Positions 1-5,322 of a DNA stretch of 8,455 nucleotides are shown piece by piece (position 1 is the stretch's first letter; every line of letters starts with the position of its first letter). This DNA is from Chloroflexota bacterium. GTDB taxonomy: Bacteria > Chloroflexota > Limnocylindria > Limnocylindrales > CSP1-4. Made by a program: the position numbers and the translations under genes. A model generated the notes under the pieces. It saw only the letters and a list, made by a program, of their open reading frames with translations, did not search any database and was not told the DNA's origin. The stretch lies in the NCBI GenBank assembly GCA_005880805.1, contig VBFZ01000023.1, forward strand, positions 1-8,455, given 5' to 3'.

Positions 1-559
1 CCATCAGCAGCTGCTGGACCACCATCTCGGTCATCCCGTACTCGCCCTCGCCGAAGTGGTGAAAGCGGATCCGGCCCTCGGCGTCCGCGATGTAGATCGC
101 CGGCCAGTAGTGGTTCGCGAACGCGTTCCAGATCGCGTAGTCGTTGTCGACCGCGATCGGGTATTCGACGCCCAGGGTGTGGGCTTCGGCGGTCACGTTG
201 TCGAGGTCGTGCTCGAAGCCAAACTCGGGCGTGTGGGCGCCGACGATGGTCAAGCCGTGATCCGAGTACTTCCTGTGCCACGCCCGGAGATACGGGAGTG
301 TTCGAAGCCAATTGATGCAGGTGTAGGTCCAGAAGTCCACGAGGACGACGCGCCCTCGCAGTCCCTCGGGCGTCACCGGATCGGAGTTCAGCCAGGCGGT
401 CGCGCCGTCGAACCGGGCCAGCTGTCCTTCGACGGGCAGGGCAGGTGACTCGCCCGCGAGTCGATGGGCGATCGAGCGGATCAGGCCCGGTTTGGTCGGC
501 GGCGGGGACAGCGTCGCCGTGCCCGCGGTGCCGTCGTTGCTGGTCGTGTCATTGACCAT
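1..559 (-). CDS. TlpA/DipZ-type redoxin (thioredoxin-fold), C-terminus cut by window edge
   Basis: The first 186 residues of a thioredoxin-fold protein are visible and the rest lies beyond the left edge. After a Thr/Pro-rich N-terminus of about 40 residues, beta strand 'VVLVDFWTYT' leads into the active-site segment CINW at residues 81-84. It continues into 'LRTLPYLRAW', a signature of the redoxin group related to the C-terminal domain of DipZ. The 'THTPEF'-like turn (109-113) and the cis-proline region (W152-P153) are also present. The usual CxxC is here C-I-N-W, so only Cys81 remains, and no other cysteine is visible. No signal peptide or membrane helix is evident at the N-terminus, so it is probably cytoplasmic, unlike full-length DipZ. 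The ATG at 559 is preceded by GGGAGG at 566-571 with a 6-nt gap. It lies 68 nt downstream of the epoxide hydrolase on the same strand and is probably co-transcribed. Family is clear; the natural substrate is unknown. Confidence 0.88.
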   Translation of the reverse strand, partial: MVNDTTSNDGTAGTATLSPPPTKPGLIRSIAHRLAGESPALPVEGQLARFDGATAWLNSDPVTPEGLRGRVVLVDFWTYTCINWLRTLPYLRAWHRKYSDHGLTIVGAHTPEFGFEHDLDNVTAEAHTLGVEYPIAVDNDYAIWNAFANHYWPAIYIADAEGRIRFHHFGEGEYGMTEMVVQQLLM

Positions 560-565
560 GACGCG

Positions 566-571
566 CCTCCC
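566..571 (-). promoter_or_regulatory. Ribosome binding site of the redoxin gene
   Basis: GGGAGG on the minus strand lies 6 nt upstream of the ATG at 559. It fixes the start of the redoxin gene, whose end lies outside the window. Confidence 0.7.
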
Positions 572-627
572 GTCGGTGTCAATACTCGTCGCACCATCAA
601 GATGTCCGGCTCGCCGAGGGCCGTCGG

Positions 628-1866
628 TCAATGCAGCGACTTGAACGCAGCGCGCACCTCCTGCGAGAACAGCTCCGGCTCCTCCCACGCGGCGAAGTGG
701 CCGCCCTTGTCGGCTTTGTTGAAGTACGTGACGGTGGGGTAAGCCTGCTCGACCCAGCTGCGCGGGGCGCGGAAGATCTCCCCGGGGAACTGAGTGAAGC
801 CGACCGGGATGGAAACTCGCGGCGGAGCCTGGCCTCCCGCAGCCGCAAGGGCTTGCGCTCGTCCGCTCTCCCAGTACGACCGGGCCGCCGAGGCCCCGGT
901 GGCCGTCAGCCAGTAGAGCGCGATGTTGTCGAGGATGTGGTCGCGGGTGAGATTCCCCGCGGGCTCGCCGTCGACGAAGGCGTGGGAGATCTTGTAGTAG
1001 CTGTCCGTGTCGTGGTCGAGCATCCACGCGGCCAGGGCGACGGGGGAATCCAGCAGCGCGTAGCCGATAGTCTGCGGCCGCGTGGCCTGCTCGAGGAAGT
1101 AGCCGAAGCCGGTTGCCCTGAATGCGCTGAGCGCGTCCGCCGCCGCGCGTTCCTCCTCAGTGCTCGACGGGTGGCTGCCGCCGCCAAGCCCCGTCACGAG
1201 CAAGTTCGTGTGGATGCCTACGAGGCCCTTGGGCGCCTGGCGGGCCATGGCGTCGGTGACGGCGGCGCCCACGTCGCCGCCCTGGGCGACGTAGCGGGTG
1301 TAGCCGAGGCGGTGCATCAGCTCGGCCCAGGCCCGCGCAGTACGGCCCAGATCCCAGCCGAGCTCGACCGGCTCGCCGGAGAGCCCGTACCCGGGGAGGG
1401 ACGGCAGCACGAGGTGGAACGCATCTCCGGCGCTGCCACCGTGCGCGGTCGGGTCCGTCAGCGGGCCTACGCAGTCGAGTAGCTCGATCACCGAGCCCGG
1501 CCACCCGTGGGTCATGATCAGCGGCAGCGCGTTCTCGTGCGATGCGTTTTCGTGGCGCGACTTCACGTGGATGAAGTGGACGCCCACCCCGTCGATCTCG
1601 GTCTTGAACTGCGGCAGGGCATTCAGCCTCGCCTCGAGCTTGCGGAAGTCGTAGTCGCGAGCCCAGTAGCGCGCGAGCGCCTGTAGTGTCGCCAGCTGAA
1701 CGCCCTGCGACCGATCTGCGACGAGCTCCTTGCTGGGCCAGCGTGTGGCCGCAAGTCGACGATAGACGTCGTCGATCGCGTCCTGGGGGATGGCCATCCG
1801 GAAGGGCCTGATTGCAGTCGAACCGCCGGCCCCGGCAGACTCAGGCTTCGACATTGTCACGGACAT
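628..1866 (-). CDS. Epoxide hydrolase (alpha/beta hydrolase, microsomal/EphA-like class)
   Basis: This 412-residue protein should hydrolyse epoxides to diols through a covalent alkyl-enzyme ester. The N-terminal EHN-type segment (about 20-110; 'PQDAIDDVYRRLAATRWP') is followed by an alpha/beta-hydrolase core. The oxyanion-hole motif HGWPG is at 120-124, the nucleophile Asp198 lies in QGGDVGA, the likely acid Glu363 in FPGEIF, and the base His390 in GGHFAAWEEPE. Tyrosines in 'SYYKISHA' (289-296) and 'ALYWLTATG' (317-324) lie where the lid tyrosines of this family usually occur. Length is normal for the family. An upstream in-frame ATG at 1944 would add 26 residues, but the ATG at 1866 has AAAGGAG just before it and gives the family-like N-terminus. 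It is the first gene of a probable two-gene unit with the redoxin. Oddity: a tandem HENA-S-HENA at 105-113. The substrate cannot be told; a role in detoxification or catabolism of xenobiotic or lipid epoxides is inferred. Confidence 0.93.
   Translation of the reverse strand: MSVTMSKPESAGAGGSTAIRPFRMAIPQDAIDDVYRRLAATRWPSKELVADRSQGVQLATLQALARYWARDYDFRKLEARLNALPQFKTEIDGVGVHFIHVKSRHENASHENALPLIMTHGWPGSVIELLDCVGPLTDPTAHGGSAGDAFHLVLPSLPGYGLSGEPVELGWDLGRTARAWAELMHRLGYTRYVAQGGDVGAAVTDAMARQAPKGLVGIHTNLLVTGLGGGSHPSSTEEERAAADALSAFRATGFGYFLEQATRPQTIGYALLDSPVALAAWMLDHDTDSYYKISHAFVDGEPAGNLTRDHILDNIALYWLTATGASAARSYWESGRAQALAAAGGQAPPRVSIPVGFTQFPGEIFRAPRSWVEQAYPTVTYFNKADKGGHFAAWEEPELFSQEVRAAFKSLH
1528..1554 (-). 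repeat. Small in-frame tandem duplication (HENA-S-HENA) in epoxide hydrolase
   Basis: Residues 105-113 of the epoxide hydrolase read HENASHENA. It is encoded by two imperfect copies of a 15-nt unit (CACGAAAACGCA-TCG then CACGAGAACGCG). From memory, relatives usually have a single 'HENALPL' just before HGWPG, so one copy looks like a recent five-residue duplication in a surface turn. Confidence 0.6.
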
Positions 1867-1872
1867 CGGACA

Positions 1873-1880
1873 GCTCCTTT
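1873..1880 (-). promoter_or_regulatory. Ribosome binding site that decides the epoxide hydrolase start
   Basis: AAAGGAGC on the minus strand lies 6 nt before the ATG at 1866. The further-upstream in-frame ATG at 1944 has no comparable site, so the shorter reading is preferred. Confidence 0.75.
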
Positions 1881-2103
1881 CACCTTGGATCGGCCGCGCT
1901 GTCGTTCCCTCAAGCAGGAGACAGCTCCCCGGAATGGCGGCCATGTTCCGGCGGGCGACCCGGAATTGGCCGGCCGAGCATCAAGGATGGGCGGAACTCC
2001 GCGGTGCGGCACCCGTGTGGGCCGGTTGATTGACCGATGTCCTGCAAGATTCCGCAAGGGCTGAGATCAGGAGTCAGCGGAGCCAACGTCCACGATGTTT
2101 ACA

Positions 2104-2184
2104 CCGCCAGCGTAGGCGCCCGCCCTGTTGCCCAGCGGCCGCCAGACCGCTAGCGTCAGGCGGTCAGCCCGTGTCGGCTGGCGG
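2104..2184 (+). promoter_or_regulatory. Possible structured 5' leader of the NDH-2/DyP unit
   Basis: CCGCCAG occurs twice (2104-2110 and 2139-2145). Its complement CTGGCGG occurs once (2178-2184), just before the candidate start at 2193, so two mutually exclusive 7-bp stems are possible. Inside the nearer one an extra stem, ACCGC (2146-2150) with GCGGT (2160-2164), can stack. The pairing segment lies where a ribosome binding site would be expected. In GC-rich DNA such short complements can be chance, so this is only a candidate. Confidence 0.22.
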
Positions 2185-2192
2185 ACCTTCGC

Positions 2193-3683
2193 ATGAGGCT
2201 TGTCTCCGACATGACCCAACGGATCGTCGTTCTCGGCGGCGGGTTCGCCGGAGTCACGACGGCTCAGGAGCTCGCCAGGGAGCTCCGAAAGCAGAAGCGT
2301 CTAGCGCGATCGCCGCGAGATGACCGCCGCTTCGGTCCAGCCTGGCTGCGGTTCGGCCGGCGCGAGGATCGTTCAGATGGCGCTGCGGCAAATCACGGCG
2401 TGGAGGCTTCTCGTCGCGTAGCGGTAACGCTCATCAATCGCGAGAACTACTTCGTCTTCCAGCCACTCCTCGCGGACATCATCTCCGGGGCGATCGAGAC
2501 GACCCATGTCGTCGTGCCCCTGCGGCGCATGCTCCGGGACGTCGAGGTGGAGGTCGGCTATGTCGAGGAGATCGACACCGATCGGCGACGTGTCCAGGTC
2601 CAGCGGCGCCAGTCGAGCGAGCGCTTCTGGGTGGATTACGACGCGCTCGTCATTGCGCTGGGAAGCATCACCGACTTCCGCGGCGTGCCGGGAATGGCTG
2701 AGTATGCGATCGGCGTCCGGACGCTGGGCGATGCGTTCTACCTGCGCAACCGGGCGCTGTCGATGCTCGAGGACGCCGCGACCGAGCCCGACCCGGAGCG
2801 CCGGCGCGCGCTGCTGACGTTCGTCGTTGTGGGCGGCGGTTCGACCGGCGTCGAGGTGGCCGCCGAGCTGGAGGACCTGGTTCGGACGGCCGCGCGTACC
2901 TTCCCGTCAGGCATCGAGCCGCGAGTAGTGCTCGTGCATAGTCGCCCGTACGTGCTGCCCGAGTTCGGCAAACGGCTCGGCGTCTATGCGACGCGAAGGC
3001 TCCGCGAGGCAGGCGTCGAGATGATCCTTGGACGCCGGCTCACGCGGGTCGACGTCGACCGGGTGACCCTCGACGATCGGACGACGATTCCCACGGCGAC
3101 GGTCGTCGGCACCGTGGGCAATGCGCCGCATCCGGTCGCCGCTCGCTTGGCAGGTGCCACCGACGAGCGCGGCTGGATCCGGCCGGACCCGACGTTTGCG
3201 GTGCCCGGGCTGGAGCGTGTGTGGGCGCTGGGGGACTGCGCCTCAATCGTCGACCCGCGAACCGGCGGACCGATGCCGGCGACTGCCCAGCACGCCATCC
3301 GCGAGGGTCCGCACGCCGCGCGCAACATCCTGGCCGCTCTCGATGGCCAACCGCAAACGCCGTTCGACTACGCGCAGGTCGGCATGCTCGTGTCACTCGG
3401 TCGATTCCGCGGCGTCGGCGAGGTGTTCGGCGTCAGGGTGTCAGGGTTCCTCGCCTGGTTCCTGTGGCGCAGCTACTACCTCCTCCGGCTGCCCAGCCTC
3501 GAGCGTCGCCTGCGGGTGGCGCTCGACTGGACGCTGGAGCTCTTCCTGGCACACGACGTCGTCGAGATCAACCTCCGTCGCACGCGCACGCGGCCGGGCG
3601 AGGACCCGGGCGAGCTTCCGGGCGAGCCGGTCGCGGCCGGTTCACGTCCGGACGCCCGCGACGAAATCGTCATCTCGAGCTGA
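2193..3683 (+). CDS. Type II NADH dehydrogenase-like FAD/NAD(P)-dependent oxidoreductase (NDH-2 family)
   Basis: This 496-residue two-Rossmann flavoprotein belongs to the family that passes electrons from NAD(P)H through FAD to quinone at the inner membrane face. The FAD-binding glycine motif LGGGFAG is at 14-20. 'INRENYFVFQPLL' (81-93) is the typical stretch after beta 2. The NADH-binding VVGGGSTGVEVAAEL is at 212-226, the flavin-contact ALGDCA at 345-350, and AQHAIREG at 365-372 replaces the AQxAxQQG of classical NDH-2. An amphipathic tail (about 418-460, 'LPSLERRLRVALDWTLELF') probably anchors it to the membrane. No transmembrane helix is needed. Residues about 33-75 form a roughly 40-residue Arg-rich insertion with unusual codon use. 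The start is uncertain: ATG 2193 or ATG 2211 ('MTQRIVVLGGG', a more family-like start), and neither has a strong ribosome binding site. It is followed after 24 nt by a DyP peroxidase. A sulfide:quinone or other quinone reductase role is a less likely alternative. Confidence 0.87.
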   Translation: MRLVSDMTQRIVVLGGGFAGVTTAQELARELRKQKRLARSPRDDRRFGPAWLRFGRREDRSDGAAANHGVEASRRVAVTLINRENYFVFQPLLADIISGAIETTHVVVPLRRMLRDVEVEVGYVEEIDTDRRRVQVQRRQSSERFWVDYDALVIALGSITDFRGVPGMAEYAIGVRTLGDAFYLRNRALSMLEDAATEPDPERRRALLTFVVVGGGSTGVEVAAELEDLVRTAARTFPSGIEPRVVLVHSRPYVLPEFGKRLGVYATRRLREAGVEMILGRRLTRVDVDRVTLDDRTTIPTATVVGTVGNAPHPVAARLAGATDERGWIRPDPTFAVPGLERVWALGDCASIVDPRTGGPMPATAQHAIREGPHAARNILAALDGQPQTPFDYAQVGMLVSLGRFRGVGEVFGVRVSGFLAWFLWRSYYLLRLPSLERRLRVALDWTLELFLAHDVVEINLRRTRTRPGEDPGELPGEPVAAGSRPDARDEIVISS

Positions 3684-3689
3684 CCTGAA

Positions 3690-3701
3690 GGGGAGGGAGA
3701 G
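3690..3701 (+). promoter_or_regulatory. Ribosome binding site of the DyP peroxidase gene
   Basis: A strong purine-rich GGGGAGGGAGAG lies 6 nt upstream of the ATG at 3708, inside the 24-nt gap after the NDH-2-like stop codon. This suggests that the peroxidase is translated independently and strongly. Confidence 0.7.
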
Positions 3702-3707
3702 CCTCGG

Positions 3708-4607
3708 ATGGCGTCGCCACAGACCGGCATCTTTGCCCTCGGGACCAGCTCGCATGCCTACCTAGAGTTCGATCTCGCGGCCGAGGCAGACGCACCGAGC
3801 GCCGTCGCCATGGTGGCCTCGCTGCGCGAGCCGCGAACGACGATCGGCGGCGTGAACCTGGTCGCCGGCTTTCGACCGGAGCTGTGGGCGGCTGTCGCGC
3901 CGGACGCCGCGCCGCCAGGCGTGGCGGGTTTCAATGAACCGCTCGCCGGCGCAGGCGGTTACGTCCTGCCGGCGACGCAGCACGACGTGGTGATCTGGCT
4001 GACAGGCTCCGGCTACGACGTCGTGTTCGACCTCTCGCGAGCGGTTGTCGTCGCTCTCGCCGGTGTTGCCGATCTCGCGAACGAGATGGTCGGCTGGCCG
4101 TACCACCACGACCTCGACCTGACCGGGTTCATCGACGGCACGGAAAACCCGACGCTCGTCGAGGCGGCGGGGGTCGCCCTCATTCCAGACGGCAGCCCGG
4201 GCGAAGGCGGCTCGGTGCTCCTCTTGCAGCAGTGGGAGCACGACGCCATCGGCTGGGAGGGGCTACCCGTCCAGGAGCAGGAGGGGATCATCGGCCGCCG
4301 AAAGGCGGACAGCAGCGAGCTGGATCCGGTGCCCGCGTCTTCGCATGTCGGCTCGACCGACCAGGATCGCTTCGGGAAGATCTTCAGGCGAAACATTGCC
4401 TACGGAACCCTGCTGCGGCACGGGACGATCTTCGTGGGCTTCAGCCGGGATCAGCGGACGCTGCAGGCGATGCTCGAAAGCATGGTGGGGATGGCCGCCA
4501 ACGCGCCCGATCGGCTGACGACAGTCACTCGGGCCGTGACCGGCGCCTACTACACCATCCCGTCGGCAGAGCGTCTTGCGCGCCTCAGCGATCAGGTGAA
4601 TGCCTGA
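3708..4607 (+). CDS. DyP-type haem peroxidase (YfeX-like)
   Basis: This 299-residue dye-decolourising peroxidase should use haem b and H2O2 to oxidise a substrate that cannot be inferred. The signature GFIDGTENP is at 140-148, with the distal Asp143 of the GxxDG motif. The proximal haem ligand is His213 in ASSHVGSTD. The distal Arg is in 'IFRRNIAYG' (Arg227 or Arg228), and 'IFVGFSRD' (241-248) is the usual strand that follows. Length fits the compact, bacterial YfeX/class B type. No Tat or Sec signal peptide is seen, so it is likely cytoplasmic. I see no encapsulin gene in the window, and the C-terminus (SDQVNA) is short without an obvious encapsulin-targeting tail. The ATG at 3708 follows a purine-rich GGGGAGGGAGAG stretch (3690-3701). 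Only 24 nt separate it from the NDH-2-like gene, so the two are probably one operon. All key residues appear intact. Confidence 0.94.
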   Translation: MASPQTGIFALGTSSHAYLEFDLAAEADAPSAVAMVASLREPRTTIGGVNLVAGFRPELWAAVAPDAAPPGVAGFNEPLAGAGGYVLPATQHDVVIWLTGSGYDVVFDLSRAVVVALAGVADLANEMVGWPYHHDLDLTGFIDGTENPTLVEAAGVALIPDGSPGEGGSVLLLQQWEHDAIGWEGLPVQEQEGIIGRRKADSSELDPVPASSHVGSTDQDRFGKIFRRNIAYGTLLRHGTIFVGFSRDQRTLQAMLESMVGMAANAPDRLTTVTRAVTGAYYTIPSAERLARLSDQVNA

Positions 4608-4615
4608 CGCTCAAA

Positions 4616-4652
4616 TGCCGGCCCCGGATGGAGAGCCAGTCCGGGGCCGGCA
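4616..4652. terminator. Perfect 13-bp hairpin in the convergent gap (probable bidirectional terminator)
   Basis: TGCCGGCCCCGGA (4616-4628) and TCCGGGGCCGGCA (4640-4652) form a perfect 13-bp stem with an 11-nt loop. It begins 8 nt after the DyP stop codon and faces the oncoming coiled-coil gene. No U-tract follows on the plus strand, and only TTT follows on the minus strand. It is therefore not a classical intrinsic terminator, but its place between convergent genes makes that role the best reading. Confidence 0.65.
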
Positions 4653-4688
4653 CACTCGTTGCGGGAGTATTCCTCTGGACTGGGCAGC

Positions 4689-4705
4689 CGAGCGGTTGCC
4701 GCTCG
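4689..4705. terminator. Second hairpin, just past the coiled-coil gene stop
   Basis: CGAGCGG (4689-4695) and CCGCTCG (4699-4705) form a 7-bp stem with a TTG loop (CAA on the minus strand). It starts 6 nt past the stop codon of the minus-strand coiled-coil gene and has no T-run. It may terminate that gene or protect its mRNA 3' end. Confidence 0.45.
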
Positions 4706-4711
4706 CCTGAG

Positions 4712-5143
4712 CTAGGTACCCGCCTTCTGGCCGGCATAGTCTGCGTAAACGCGGGCATCGATCGCGTCGAGGATGGCCAGCCGCGCATTTCCGACCGCCC
4801 ACTCGGCGAAGTCGATCGCCGATTCGGCGTCGGCTTCCGACCATTCGGCGTCCGTTTCCGCCACCCGCGCATCGATCTTGTCGCCTCGCTTGTCGACCTT
4901 GGCCTTGACGCTCGCGGCTTTGGCGGAGGCATCCGCCCTGAACTTGTCCCAGTCAGTCCTGGCTTGGTCGCCGGCCATCTGGGCCTTCTGCTTAGCTTCG
5001 GCCGCAGCACGATCGACGTCGTTCTGGGCCTTGTCGATGCGCTTCTTCAGTTGCTCGTGGTTCTCGGTCGCCGCCGCGTTGACTGACGCCTTCGCATCGT
5101 CGACGCGCTGCTGGAGTTCGTCGAGCTTGCTGTCGTAGTCCAT
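4712..5143 (-). CDS. Small Ala/Asp/Lys-rich coiled-coil protein, function unknown
   Basis: This 143-residue, highly charged, cysteine-free protein is predicted by eye to be almost wholly alpha-helical. Residues 1-95 show heptad-like spacing (SKLDELQQRVDDAK; EQLKKRIDKAQNDVDRA) with many Ala, Lys and Asp, as in coiled coils or LEA/apolipoprotein-like repeats. The C-terminal part is less repetitive: 'WSEADAESAIDFAEWAVGNA' (101-120) then 'ARLAILDAIDARVYAD' (120-135). From memory it resembles uncharacterised actinobacterial proteins that begin MDYDxKLD and end with a similar motif, but I cannot name a family. There is no signal peptide or membrane segment. The ATG at 5143 has AGGAG at 5151-5155 with a 7-nt gap, so the start is secure. 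It is transcribed alone and divergently from the AI-2E-type membrane protein. A scaffold, envelope-associated or stress role would be a guess. Confidence 0.82.
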   Translation of the reverse strand: MDYDSKLDELQQRVDDAKASVNAAATENHEQLKKRIDKAQNDVDRAAAEAKQKAQMAGDQARTDWDKFRADASAKAASVKAKVDKRGDKIDARVAETDAEWSEADAESAIDFAEWAVGNARLAILDAIDARVYADYAGQKAGT

Positions 5144-5150
5144 CGTCCAT

Positions 5151-5155
5151 CTCCT
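5151..5155 (-). promoter_or_regulatory. Ribosome binding site of the coiled-coil gene
   Basis: AGGAG on the minus strand, 7 nt before the ATG at 5143, supports the gene being real and this start being used. Confidence 0.7.
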
Positions 5156-5305
5156 GAGCTGGAAGCGGTTGGCTCGTGGGCGCGCGTGTGGATAGAAGGC
5201 CTCACCCCCTTGGCTTCCGTGCTGCGCATCGCCAAGATCGGCCGATCACCGACCGGCCACAAGCTGGCAGGCACCCGGGCGACCTGCGACCCACGGACGA
5301 GGAGC

Positions 5306-5310
5306 GGAGG
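5306..5310 (+). promoter_or_regulatory. Candidate ribosome binding site for a GTG start of the AI-2E-type protein
   Basis: GGAGG within GAGCGGAGGAATGG lies 12 nt before the in-frame GTG at 5323, a longer gap than usual. The ATG at 5312 that follows it at once is in another frame. It still favours the GTG over the in-frame ATG at 5176, which lies in sequence without family character. Confidence 0.5.
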
Positions 5311-5322
5311 AATGGACGGCCC

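Larger units (their letters stand above)
1867..2192. other. Divergent intergenic region between epoxide hydrolase and NDH-2-like gene
   Basis: About 326 bases separate two divergently transcribed genes, so promoters for both units should lie here. I see no convincing -35/-10 pair. TTGACC at 2030-2035 on the plus strand has no good -10 hexamer at the proper distance. Short open frames on both strands here have no family-like sequence and no ribosome binding site. The right-hand part (2104-2184) can form hairpins and is listed separately. Confidence 0.6.

Noticed and set aside
631..1482. A 283-codon open frame on the plus strand opposite the epoxide hydrolase
   Set aside because: It is antisense to a gene with a full catalytic motif set; its translation is Arg/Gly/Val-rich without domains, as expected from high-GC antisense frames.
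2294..2413. Weakly similar sequences flanking the NDH-2 insertion (GAAGCGTCTAG near 2294 and GAGGCTTCTCG near 2403) as a possible target-site duplication
   Set aside because: Only about 8 of 11 bases match and the spacing is not that of a known element; there are no terminal inverted repeats.
3708..4607. DyP peroxidase as encapsulin cargo
   Set aside because: There is no encapsulin gene in the window and the short C-terminus has no recognisable targeting extension.
4232..5086. A 284-codon plus-strand frame spanning the DyP 3' end, both hairpins and the coiled-coil gene
   Set aside because: It overlaps two well-supported genes in other frames and shows no recognisable family or ribosome binding site.
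5169..5196. TTGGCT with GATAGA, 16 nt apart, as a promoter of the AI-2E-type gene
   Set aside because: The -10 match is only half of the consensus; placement is plausible but the evidence is too weak to list.
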